Shown here: positions 16,548-23,337 of the stretch, piece by piece
How positions within the stretch are numbered: position 1 is the stretch's first letter
How the letters are laid out: every line of letters starts with the position of its first letter
NCBI GenBank assembly: GCA_029942245.1
Contig: JAOZTN010000020.1
Span: 1 to 38,282, forward strand
Source of the DNA: B18-G4 sp003648575
GTDB taxonomy: Bacteria; Bacteroidota; Bacteroidia; Bacteroidales; B18-G4
Length of the DNA: 38,282 bases
Direction of reading: 5' to 3'
Notes under the pieces: model-generated
Database searches by the model: none
What the model saw: only the letters and a program-made list of their open reading frames with translations
What the model was told of the DNA's origin: nothing
Translations under genes and position numbers: made by a program

Positions 16548-17489
16548 TTACCCCCTGTCTTTAATGTATGGCGTATCCTTGTATCTTTCTTTGATGTCCT
16601 CATCAATACTTTCATATCCACGATCGACGGGGAACTGCCTGTTAACCGGCGGCAGGTAGTATACACTTGGCCTGGTACCCAGCCCTTCCAGGTAGCGATA
16701 TCCTCCGCGGTCACGAATCAGCTCGCTAAAAGCAACAGTTTCGGATCCATTGGTTACGGCATCCTCATCGATATCACCGAAATAGATCACTCCCATAGGG
16801 CAGGCCAGCAGGCAATAAGGCAGTTTGTTTTCACGGAGCCGGTCGGCACAAAATACACACTTCGATACCGTACCTTCCTGGCCCGGAACACTGTTTTCCG
16901 GATTATATACAATGGTACCATCATATTCCTCATTATGTTTCCAGGCAAAATTCCTGGCGGAATACGGACAGCCGGTCATACAGAATTTGCAGCCAATGCA
17001 GCGGTCGTGGTCAACAAGAACAATCCCATCGGTGCGCTTATAGGTTGCCCCAACGGGACATACACTCACACATAATGGGTTATCGCACTGGAAGCAGGGT
17101 TTTGGGAACCAGTATGGAGCCGATTTGTCTGAATCCTGCATGAGATACACCTTCATGTATTCATGGTCTTTAGGCAGGTGGTGCCCCTCCTGGCAGGCTT
17201 CAACGCATTTGCGTGCATTATAGCACTTGGCCAGGTCGATTACCATTACAAATTTCCTTCCGGGGATCCCTTCCCTGGCCTGCATCTTATACTCCTCCGA
17301 AGGCTTGATGTCAGAGGCATCCACCTCTACAAGTTTCCCGTCAGGGGTGAGCAATTTTACTTTTTCACCTGATTTTGACCCACAGGAGCTGAGGATTCCG
17401 CTGGCTGCAAATGCACCTGCACCTGCCAGCAATCCTCTGCGGATAAATTCCCGCCTGGGGTTCTCATTCTTGTTTTTGTCTTTTTCCAT
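16548..17489 (-). CDS. TAT-exported ferredoxin-like Fe-S subunit (NrfC-like)
   Basis: A 313-residue protein with a twin-arginine signal (R12-R13 in PRREFIRRG) and a cysteine in LSSCG that could act as a lipobox. Four cluster regions are visible. The first, C89-x5-C95-x3-C99, lacks the usual second cysteine: A92 stands in its place. The second is CFQCDNPLCVSVCP, the third CIGCKFCMTGCP, the fourth CVFCADRLRENKLPYCLLACP. The last three are complete. The fold is that of NrfC/DmsB-type four-cluster ferredoxins, which link an NrfD subunit to a soluble electron partner. The gene is the NrfD partner (3-base gap) and precedes it in the operon. The incomplete first cluster is notable. Confidence 0.85.
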   Translation of the reverse strand: MEKDKNKNENPRREFIRRGLLAGAGAFAASGILSSCGSKSGEKVKLLTPDGKLVEVDASDIKPSEEYKMQAREGIPGRKFVMVIDLAKCYNARKCVEACQEGHHLPKDHEYMKVYLMQDSDKSAPYWFPKPCFQCDNPLCVSVCPVGATYKRTDGIVLVDHDRCIGCKFCMTGCPYSARNFAWKHNEEYDGTIVYNPENSVPGQEGTVSKCVFCADRLRENKLPYCLLACPMGVIYFGDIDEDAVTNGSETVAFSELIRDRGGYRYLEGLGTRPSVYYLPPVNRQFPVDRGYESIDEDIKERYKDTPYIKDRG

Positions 17490-17512
17490 AAGAAGTGTAT
17501 TATGGTTCGACT

Positions 17513-18130
17513 CTAGTGCTTTTCATGGTAACCATTGAACATACTTTTAAAGTTGCTCAGCGGTTTTGCACCGATGGTGCAGAAATATACATGTATTACC
17601 ATGAACAAGGAGATCACAAATCCTATTATAACATGAAGCATATCGGTGTAGTGAATGCTGTGTTTACCCATTATGTCGTGAAGAAAATATTCAGGATAAA
17701 GCAGCATTAAGCCCGTTACGATCACCACCGGCATCGATATGTACATGATTGCTACATAACTGAACCTTTGCAGTGGGTTGAACTTGTTTCTCCTGGTGAT
17801 CTCAAATGGAGGCTTTTCGCCTTTAAACATTCCATAAGAATAATAGCGGAATTGTCGTGCTACGTTCTTGAAATAACCCTTGATCCTGAACAGGTACTGA
17901 TTCCCGTTTGGTGTAAATATATTGCCTAAAAGAAAAACGATATAACTTAATGTCAGGATGATCCCTGAAATATCATGAATAGCAACAGCCCAGTCGAAGC
18001 GCATAAAGGGATAGGCCGGGTCGGAGTATTGCATGCTGAGCCCGGTTACAATGAGGAGCAGGCATAAGATAGCATTCATCCAATGCCACAACCTTACCCA
18101 TACAGGATATAAATATAATTTATCTGCCAT
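17513..18130 (-). CDS. Cytochrome b (Ni-Fe hydrogenase/formate dehydrogenase-type)
   Basis: A 205-residue membrane protein with four transmembrane segments and no signal peptide. The candidate heme ligands are the His in VRLWHWMNAILCLLL, the His in AVAIHDISGIILTLS and the two histidines in MLHVIIGFVISLFMVIHVYF. This set matches the di-heme cytochrome b fold of hydrogenase HyaC/FdoI-type subunits. In such complexes the b-heme protein links the quinone pool to periplasmic redox partners. Its stop lies 23 bases before the Fe-S gene's ATG, and it follows the multiheme cytochrome gene by two bases, so it belongs to the same transcription unit. Confidence 0.85.
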   Translation of the reverse strand: MADKLYLYPVWVRLWHWMNAILCLLLIVTGLSMQYSDPAYPFMRFDWAVAIHDISGIILTLSYIVFLLGNIFTPNGNQYLFRIKGYFKNVARQFRYYSYGMFKGEKPPFEITRRNKFNPLQRFSYVAIMYISMPVVIVTGLMLLYPEYFLHDIMGKHSIHYTDMLHVIIGFVISLFMVIHVYFCTIGAKPLSNFKSMFNGYHEKH

Positions 18131-18132
18131 GG

Positions 18133-19113
18133 CTATGAGTGTTTTATAGTTAATCTTAGTATTACATGAAATGATATAAATAGTAGTACCAGTCCAAATA
18201 AGACAAGGCTAAGCCTGTTCAGGTAATAATTCCTGTTGGCTCCTATTATATATCCTTCCTCCAGCATAGCTGAATTTGAAAATCCAACCAGTGAGCGTTG
18301 ATCAGTAAATTGCATTTTATACAATGAGGTAAGAAGCCTGGAATTTTTTGAATGACAATCGACACATTTTTTAACGGCCTTTTCTTTTGGAAGGACATTA
18401 TGCGCCACCATTAAGTCATCACTGATATCAGTATGGCATTCTATGCATCTGACGCTTTTAAAATGAAGTCCCTGATTAGGTAGCCAGCCATGCATATCCA
18501 GGATGTTTGGATTATCGACAGTTGTCAGAAGCTGATATCTGTTCACATTCGCATGGCAGCTAAGGCATATTTCGTTATCATAGCGGATAAATTCCTCCAT
18601 ATTATCGTTTGTCCGGGCATTGACCCTATATGTGTGAGGGTCATGGCACATCCAGCAGGTGAACTCTTCGGAATGCTTCGATGAATGGACACTTTTATGA
18701 AACTCCTCATCTATTGCCTCGAAATTGTATTGAGCATAGTGTTCATCGCCCCCATGACAGTCGATACATTCATAAATGGGTTCCATGCGAAGTTCTCCGG
18801 CATGTGGAAATTCAGCATAATCTTCTGAATGGCAATCAACACAGCGGAAATTCCAATGGTTTGAAACATAAAAATCTGCTGAATCCACAATATGGTAAGG
18901 GTTCATTCGTGCTTTAATATCCCTTTCTACCCAGTCATTGTAATAGTAATAATAGGTGTGCCCATGGCATTTCAGGCACTTCTGATTCACCTCCAGGAAT
19001 TCATATTCACGCTCTTCCTCTTCAATAGGGGTTTGAGACGACAGAGGGCTAATGAAGAATAGTAGAAAGACAAGTGGCAGAAGAGGCAGTCCGAACAGTA
19101 GTTTTTTTATCAT
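18133..19113 (-). CDS. Seven-heme c-type cytochrome
   Basis: I start the protein at the ATG at 19113, giving a signal peptide (MIKKLLFGLPLLPLVFLLFF) and a 326-residue product; the longer frame adds 21 residues before it. Seven CXXCH motifs are present: CLKCH, CVDCH, CIDCH, CWMCH, CLSCH, CIECH and CVDCH. Additional histidines between them fit bis-His ligation. A C-terminal hydrophobic segment (LSLVLFGLVLLFISFHVIL) can anchor it to the inner membrane. It resembles NapC/NrfB-like and cytochrome c3-type multihemes but matches no single named family by eye. It is followed two bases later by the cytochrome b gene and then by the Fe-S and NrfD genes, which suggests a quinol-to-periplasm electron conduit. 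Confidence 0.85.
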   Translation of the reverse strand: MIKKLLFGLPLLPLVFLLFFISPLSSQTPIEEEEREYEFLEVNQKCLKCHGHTYYYYYNDWVERDIKARMNPYHIVDSADFYVSNHWNFRCVDCHSEDYAEFPHAGELRMEPIYECIDCHGGDEHYAQYNFEAIDEEFHKSVHSSKHSEEFTCWMCHDPHTYRVNARTNDNMEEFIRYDNEICLSCHANVNRYQLLTTVDNPNILDMHGWLPNQGLHFKSVRCIECHTDISDDLMVAHNVLPKEKAVKKCVDCHSKNSRLLTSLYKMQFTDQRSLVGFSNSAMLEEGYIIGANRNYYLNRLSLVLFGLVLLFISFHVILRLTIKHS

Positions 19114-19130
19114 AGTGTTGAGAATTAGAA

Positions 19131-19164
19131 AAAAAAGGTGCCACTTGCTAACAAATGACACCTT
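19131..19164 (-). terminator. Rho-independent terminator after the one-heme cytochrome gene
   Basis: Arms 19135-19143 (aaggtgcca) and 19156-19164 (tgacacctt) pair with one mismatch around a 12-base loop. On the minus strand the hairpin is followed by a run of eight T (A at 19129-19136). It lies 17 bases after the stop of the one-heme cytochrome gene and before the seven-heme gene, so it could end the first transcript or act as a partial attenuator. Confidence 0.6.
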
Positions 19165-19180
19165 AACTTTATTCACTAAA

Positions 19181-19606
19181 CTATTTCAATGTTCTGATGT
19201 AGTTTATGATCGCCCAGCGATCTTCATCATCAGTGATCTTTTTTTCATAGTTAGGCATTTCTTCCCGTCCGATGATAGACTTATAAAAAAGTTCTCCATC
19301 GCTACCTGCCTGAAATTCCTCTGATGAGAAATTACCGGGAAAAGTTTCCAGTTGCTTGGCCTTTGGGCCATCACCCAGACCCTTATTCCCATGACATGAT
19401 TTGCAATGCTTGCTGTACAGCATTTTCCCAACCTTATTCAGGTCTTCGTCAGCATAAGGGTTTTCCATTTTAATGTATTTGGAAGGGATATCCCATGCTG
19501 CGCCTTTTTTCTGACCATCCTGAGGAAAGGCAAAGGCCATGAAGACAAAGGCCAGGACCATGATGCCTGCCAGAGCAAATAAGTTGTTGATCGTTTTCGT
19601 TTTCAT
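19181..19606 (-). CDS. Single-heme cytochrome c
   Basis: A 141-residue exported protein with signal peptide (about residues 1-28, ending near AFAFPQ). One heme motif, HCKSCHGNKGLGDGP, is followed about 50 residues later by the likely axial methionine in REEMPNYEKKI, then the conserved C-terminal helix WAIINYIRTL. The layout is a class I cytochrome c of the cytochrome_CBB3 type. Such proteins shuttle electrons in the periplasm, here probably between the NrfD module and other cytochromes. It is the first gene of the inner-membrane cluster, but a terminator-like hairpin separates it from the seven-heme gene. Confidence 0.85.
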   Translation of the reverse strand: MKTKTINNLFALAGIMVLAFVFMAFAFPQDGQKKGAAWDIPSKYIKMENPYADEDLNKVGKMLYSKHCKSCHGNKGLGDGPKAKQLETFPGNFSSEEFQAGSDGELFYKSIIGREEMPNYEKKITDDEDRWAIINYIRTLK

Positions 19607-19667
19607 ATGAGTTGATTTAAATAGTTATACAATTATATATATTCGAATACTATGCCATATTTCTTTT

Positions 19668-20537
19668 TTAGAAACTCCACAGTCGGGTTATCGTAAATCC
19701 GAAGAAAAGATCCCCCTTGGTCCAGTCGTTTTGGTTTTCCATCATAATATACTGCGGCGACAGGTCTGTAGAGGAACTTATGAATACCTGGAAGCAGTGA
19801 GTGCTGGTAGAAACTTCATAGCCAATACCAAAATTTTGTTGCGGAGCATTGGTCAGGGTAGTATGTTCCTGAATGGCACTAATATTCAGCGGTATACCAT
19901 AATTAAAGACGATGGATGACTGAGGGCTAACCCTGGCCCTTCCTGAGAAGGTAATCCCGAATTTATCATGCTCCATGAGGGAATCAACACGATTAATATG
20001 GGAGAAGTTTCCGGCTACCTGTATCGACAGCCAATCGGTAAATTTGCGGGCAACGATCAATTCAGTGTAGTATGAAAAGCGATTGGTGAATTTATAATCC
20101 ATTCCAAAGTATTTTTCGCTCCTTCCGTCAATTCCCATGTTCCCGTAGGCGGTAAGGGCAATAGGCATCTTATCATCCCTTGTCTGTTCCAGGATATTGT
20201 ATTTGATCCTGAAATCTGATAACATCCTGAGTTTGGTGATCCCATATCCCACTGAAAGCTTATTGGTTATGCTGTAGTTTGCTCCCAAACGGATATTGGA
20301 AGAACCATAGATCCCGAACAGGTTGGAAATGTTCTCGATTTTATCGAAACGGTGCTCGATAACAAACTCAAGTGTCTTGGCTGTAGGGATATAAACTGTC
20401 TGGTAGTCGATTACGGTTGGACAGGAAAAAGGTGCCCTGACGGGTTTACTTTTAACTTTTTCTTTTGGTGCCTCCTGGGCGATGATAAAAGCCGGAAGCA
20501 ATAAGAAAATAACAAGGATTGTATTAATTTTTTTCAT
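19668..20537 (-). CDS. DUF5777 family outer-membrane beta-barrel protein (second copy)
   Basis: A 289-residue protein with signal peptide MKKINTILVIFLLLPAFIIA. The mature part is beta-rich, with ANYSITNKLSVGYGITKLRM, TELIVARKFTDWLSIQVAG, HCFQVFISSSTDLSPQ and the C-terminal WTKGDLFFGFTITRLWSF. It is a divergent paralogue of the barrel at 11321-12217, which shares the ARKF, H-x-FQ and GD-x-x-FGF-x-ITR motifs. Its upstream neighbour, 24 bases away, is a heme-motif lipoprotein, and the other copy also sits near heme lipoproteins. This repeated pairing suggests barrel and lipoprotein work together, perhaps at the outer membrane; that is inference. Confidence 0.75.
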   Translation of the reverse strand: MKKINTILVIFLLLPAFIIAQEAPKEKVKSKPVRAPFSCPTVIDYQTVYIPTAKTLEFVIEHRFDKIENISNLFGIYGSSNIRLGANYSITNKLSVGYGITKLRMLSDFRIKYNILEQTRDDKMPIALTAYGNMGIDGRSEKYFGMDYKFTNRFSYYTELIVARKFTDWLSIQVAGNFSHINRVDSLMEHDKFGITFSGRARVSPQSSIVFNYGIPLNISAIQEHTTLTNAPQQNFGIGYEVSTSTHCFQVFISSSTDLSPQYIMMENQNDWTKGDLFFGFTITRLWSF

Positions 20538-20561
20538 GCGATGAAATTTTGTAATTATCGA

Positions 20562-20930
20562 TTAGTTATTTAATGCTCCCTGTTGTATCCATCCAAGGAC
20601 AATTTCTTCATCTCCCGGTGTGGTATAGGGTTTCATTGTACCACTTTTCATGGTAGTGTACAGTATGCTTGCTTCAGGTGTGTCTGTATCAACATAGCTG
20701 CCATCAATCAGAGCATTATAGGCATTGCCTTCCGAGAGGTCGGGAGCAGTTCCGCCTGCACCATGGCACACATTTGTGTTACAACCATTGTTAAAGATCG
20801 GCATGATATCGCCCGAAAAACTCACGTTATCCGGAATGGGCTGTTTTTCCGGCTGGATCCATTCATATTCGCATGAACATAGGATGAACCCGGCAAATGC
20901 AAAAAGTAGTACGGTTTTAAATATTTTCAT
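20562..20930 (-). CDS. Small cytochrome c-like lipoprotein with CX4CH motif
   Basis: A 122-residue lipoprotein (signal peptide MKIFKTVLLFAFAGFIL, lipobox cysteine in LCSC). One heme-type motif, CNTNVCH, has four rather than two residues between the cysteines. It is preceded by FSGDIMPIFNNG, as in the lipoprotein at 8843 (ADVYPIF) and its CAQPGCH module. The C-terminus ends WIQQGALNN, close to WIDQGAQDN of the 9810 protein, so these are one family. Whether CX4CH binds covalent heme depends on the System II ligase; such variants are known in other cytochromes. Its neighbour downstream is the second DUF5777 barrel. Confidence 0.75.
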   Translation of the reverse strand: MKIFKTVLLFAFAGFILCSCEYEWIQPEKQPIPDNVSFSGDIMPIFNNGCNTNVCHGAGGTAPDLSEGNAYNALIDGSYVDTDTPEASILYTTMKSGTMKPYTTPGDEEIVLGWIQQGALNN

Positions 20931-20953
20931 ATCTGTATTTTTAATAAAATACG

Positions 20954-20986
20954 AAAAAAGGCCTCAATTCACAACTGAAGCCTTTT
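20954..20986 (-). terminator. Rho-independent terminator after the six-heme gene
   Basis: Arms 20956-20966 (aaaaggcctca) and 20976-20986 (tgaagcctttt) pair with one mismatch around a 9-base loop. On the minus strand the stem is followed by a T-rich run (plus-strand A at 20954-20959). It lies 21 bases beyond the six-heme cytochrome stop and isolates that gene from the next. Confidence 0.7.
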
Positions 20987-21006
20987 CCCGTAAAGTCAAG
21001 TATTAT

Positions 21007-22032
21007 TTACTGTAAGGCTGCAATAGTATTGTCAAGAAGTGTCATGGCATACATATAATTATGTGATCCGCCACTACGGTCTTCCAATACATAGAGGTAA
21101 TTGTAAACGGCTCCGGCATGCAATGAAGGCATGGTTCCTGGGATAATATGGTTGCCCTCATCTAATCTGCCAAGATCCATAAGGATGACTTGAAGCTCTG
21201 TTAGTTTGGTTTCAATTGCTAGATTGGTGGCTTCAATTTTAGCATCAAGGTTGTCAGGATTAGTATGGCATTCAATACAACCTGCTTTATTAACCACATC
21301 ATGACCATGATATGCGTAAGTCATTCCCATTTGGTGTCCACCAGCTTGTGTACCATATGCAGATGACATGTGGCATTGTTTACAACCACTTTCAATCATG
21401 CTGCTGTGTGGGGAGTTTTCGTAACCGCTACCGATTTCATAACCACCGTTACCAATCATCATGCTTCCCTGAGGTCCGTGATGTGGTCCCCAGTAAGGCG
21501 ATGAAATTTCAATCTCATCTAATGTTCCAACTTCGGGCATTGGATTTGGAGGATTCACCTGGTGGCATTTAGCACAAATGTTTGAAACACCCATATTATA
21601 TGTGCCCCCATCAGTACGCATAGCTACCGGGTCAGTAAGTGTAAGTGCCCAATCGTCTGCTGTATAGTCCTGGTGGATTTTATGACATGTATAGCAATTC
21701 ACCGGGGTTGGATTGGCAATCGGAGCCGCAGTTGCATTCTCACCAGTTTCTATAACTTCTTTAAATCCCATGCTTGTGTGACATGGAGCACAGGACTCGG
21801 TATTTCTTTCAAAAGTTGATCCTGTAGCATGTGTTGAGGCTTCCCATTGAATTACTTTTCCAAGGAATGCTTCACCAGAGTCGTGGCATTGACCACAGGT
21901 GGCTGTGCCATCGGTCCCATTAATTCCATTTTCTCCTGCCGGTCCCGCAGGACCTTCTTTAGTACAACTGGCTACAAAAACGATAAGTGCCAGCGCAGGA
22001 ATCAGCATTAAGATAGTTACGAGCTTTTTCAT
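21007..22032 (-). CDS. Six-heme cytochrome c lipoprotein with collagen-like stalk
   Basis: A 341-residue lipoprotein with signal peptide MKKLVTILMLIPALALIVF and lipobox cysteine in VASC. Directly after the lipid-attachment cysteine is a run of about six Gly-X-Y triplets (GPAGPAGENGINGTDGTA), then six CXXCH motifs: CGQCH, CAPCH, CYTCH, CAKCH, CKQCH and CIECH. The C-terminal 90 residues are helical (IEATNLAIETKLTELQVIL) and heme-free. The heme spacing resembles pentaheme/hexaheme surface cytochromes such as NrfB-like or OmcA/Shewanella-type relatives only loosely. The collagen-like segment may act as a flexible spacer. It is likely anchored in the outer membrane. Its own terminator and an FNR-like box upstream suggest it is a separate transcript. 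Confidence 0.85.
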   Translation of the reverse strand: MKKLVTILMLIPALALIVFVASCTKEGPAGPAGENGINGTDGTATCGQCHDSGEAFLGKVIQWEASTHATGSTFERNTESCAPCHTSMGFKEVIETGENATAAPIANPTPVNCYTCHKIHQDYTADDWALTLTDPVAMRTDGGTYNMGVSNICAKCHQVNPPNPMPEVGTLDEIEISSPYWGPHHGPQGSMMIGNGGYEIGSGYENSPHSSMIESGCKQCHMSSAYGTQAGGHQMGMTYAYHGHDVVNKAGCIECHTNPDNLDAKIEATNLAIETKLTELQVILMDLGRLDEGNHIIPGTMPSLHAGAVYNYLYVLEDRSGGSHNYMYAMTLLDNTIAALQ

Positions 22033-22178
22033 ATTTCAGTTAGTTTGTTTGGTTTGCTAGATAAATACCTCACAATTTTACCACAAGATGGCTTCATATA
22101 GAAATTATAGCCCATGATTTTCATGAGAGTTTTGAGGATATAGGAAGGTCAAATAATCGACAAAATAACAATTAAGAA

Positions 22179-22192
22179 ATGATAAATATCAA
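22179..22192 (-). promoter_or_regulatory. FNR-like palindromic operator
   Basis: The 14 bases atgataaatatcaa fit TTGAT-N4-ATCAA at nine of ten defined positions (only the first T is A). The core TGATA-AA-TATCA is a perfect inverted repeat. It lies 147 bases upstream of the six-heme gene start and about 110 bases after the end of a Crp/Fnr gene. A role in that gene's control is inference. Confidence 0.45.
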
Positions 22193-22300
22193 CAAGGGAC
22201 TCTTAAGAGCCATAATAAGAGGGTGATATGAAATATAAAAAACAGCCTGCTTGAATCAGGATTAATACTTAGACCAAGTATAAATTATGGAAACTGCGGT

Positions 22301-22996
22301 TTATCCTGTTTCCCCTATACGGGTTAGTTCTTTCATATTGAGTATTTCGACTACGTTACCCTCCACTTTCATCAAACCCTGATCCTTGAATGTCTTGATC
22401 ACCCTGATCACATTCTCTTTCGACATTGCTGTGAGGTCGGCAAGGTCCTGGCGGGACAGGGTTAGCAAGAATGGGTTCCGTCCATAGATCTCATCATGCA
22501 AAAAGATCAGAGCATCCGCAATACGTCCATGCATTTGCTTTTGTGTCAGGTTGATAAATTTTTTGAAATTCGCGATGGATATCTGGTTGGTCTTTTTGAG
22601 CAGGTCACAGGCAAAGGCAGGGTTCCGCTCGATCAGTTCTTCAACGATCTTGGTATCGATCAAACAGGCTGTAGTTTCTTCGATAGCAGCAACCGTGAAG
22701 TGATGCCGATAGTCGACGAACATACCGGGACCCCCAATCATCTGAACAGGTTTGGCAAATGATAGGATCAAGTTGCGCTTGTTCAGCCCTTCAATATATA
22801 TTTTCGCAAGCCCATCAGTGATACAAGCCACATGTGTAAGGGGGGAACCTTGCTTAAAAATAATTTCCCCTTTATTAAAGGTTAACTCATAACGATGCTG
22901 ATCTACAAGTGCCAGCTCATCATCGTTGAGCAAGGCGAAAATATTATTGCGTTTCTTACAATTCTTACAATTCCTGTAGTGTTCTTTAGTCGACAT
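22301..22996 (-). CDS. Crp/Fnr family transcription regulator
   Basis: A 231-residue regulator with an N-terminal cyclic-nucleotide-binding-like domain (LTFNKGEIIFKQGSPLTHV, about residues 30-120), a dimerisation helix (NQISIANFKKFINLTQKQMH) and a C-terminal winged helix (LSRQDLADLTAMSKENVIRV). The recognition helix carries E-x-x-x-R (KENVIR), as in FNR- and CRP-like proteins that read TGA half-sites. Cysteines C10 and C13 near the N-terminus, plus C58, about C109 and C127, could bind an Fe-S cluster, but spacing does not match E. coli FNR, so oxygen sensing is only possible. It sits next to the cytochrome cluster and is the natural candidate for its control. Confidence 0.85.
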   Translation of the reverse strand: MSTKEHYRNCKNCKKRNNIFALLNDDELALVDQHRYELTFNKGEIIFKQGSPLTHVACITDGLAKIYIEGLNKRNLILSFAKPVQMIGGPGMFVDYRHHFTVAAIEETTACLIDTKIVEELIERNPAFACDLLKKTNQISIANFKKFINLTQKQMHGRIADALIFLHDEIYGRNPFLLTLSRQDLADLTAMSKENVIRVIKTFKDQGLMKVEGNVVEILNMKELTRIGETG

Positions 22997-23043
22997 AGTA
23001 GTAGCGTCCTGTTAGATTTTGTGAGGCAGTAGGACAAAAATAA

Positions 23044-23053
23044 GATAAATATC
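23044..23053. promoter_or_regulatory. Partial FNR-like site upstream of the regulator
   Basis: The ten bases gataaatatc repeat exactly the core of the palindrome at 22181-22190 but lack the outer TT/AA. It lies 48 bases upstream of the Crp/Fnr start and could serve autoregulation. Support is weak. Confidence 0.25.
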
Positions 23054-23061
23054 CGGCAGGA

Positions 23062-23290
23062 TTACTTTATGATAATTTTAATATTGGAAACCTGCGTATT
23101 ATGCTGGATGTGAAGGATATATGATCCGTCCTGTAAGTCTGATGGTAATAGACACCCTAGCGAGTGATCTCCCTTTTGAGCCTGTGCCGGCTTCGGGGGC
23201 AGGCCATTCAAATTCCCATTGGGCCGGATTTAGCGATGTAGCATTGTCCGGTATAACCACCGGGCCACTTGCTGCCGCCACCAAATCCAT
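23062..23290 (-). pseudogene. Frameshifted remnant with a T9SS-like C-terminal sorting tail
   Basis: In one minus-strand frame the last codons before the TAA at 23064-23062 read LQDGSYILHIQ, then HNTQVSNIKIIIK. This is the typical end of a type IX secretion sorting domain (L-x-x-G-x-Y-I-L-x-I ... K-I-I-K). That frame has a stop just upstream and no start codon. A second frame from about 23290 holds the preceding part (PDNATSLNPAQWEFEW), including LNPA where sorting domains usually read YPNPA. Together they look like the tail of a secreted protein broken by one or more frameshifts. Nothing of the protein's body remains before the next gene at 23338. It occupies most of the 22997-23337 spacer. 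A sequencing error cannot be excluded. Confidence 0.4.
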
Positions 23291-23337
23291 AAATAAGGAC
23301 CAGCAGAATAATACTTAAGGGGAAAGAGAGGAGTACC

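Noticed and set aside
15225..17489. Reading the NrfD/Fe-S pair as part of a nitrite reductase (Nrf) operon
   Set aside because: No NrfA/NrfH gene is present, and the seven-heme protein lacks the CXXCK motif of NrfA.
22238..22262. Possible terminator after the Crp/Fnr gene (cctg...cagg followed by T-run on the minus strand)
   Set aside because: The stem has only four to five pairs, too weak to call despite the T-rich flank.
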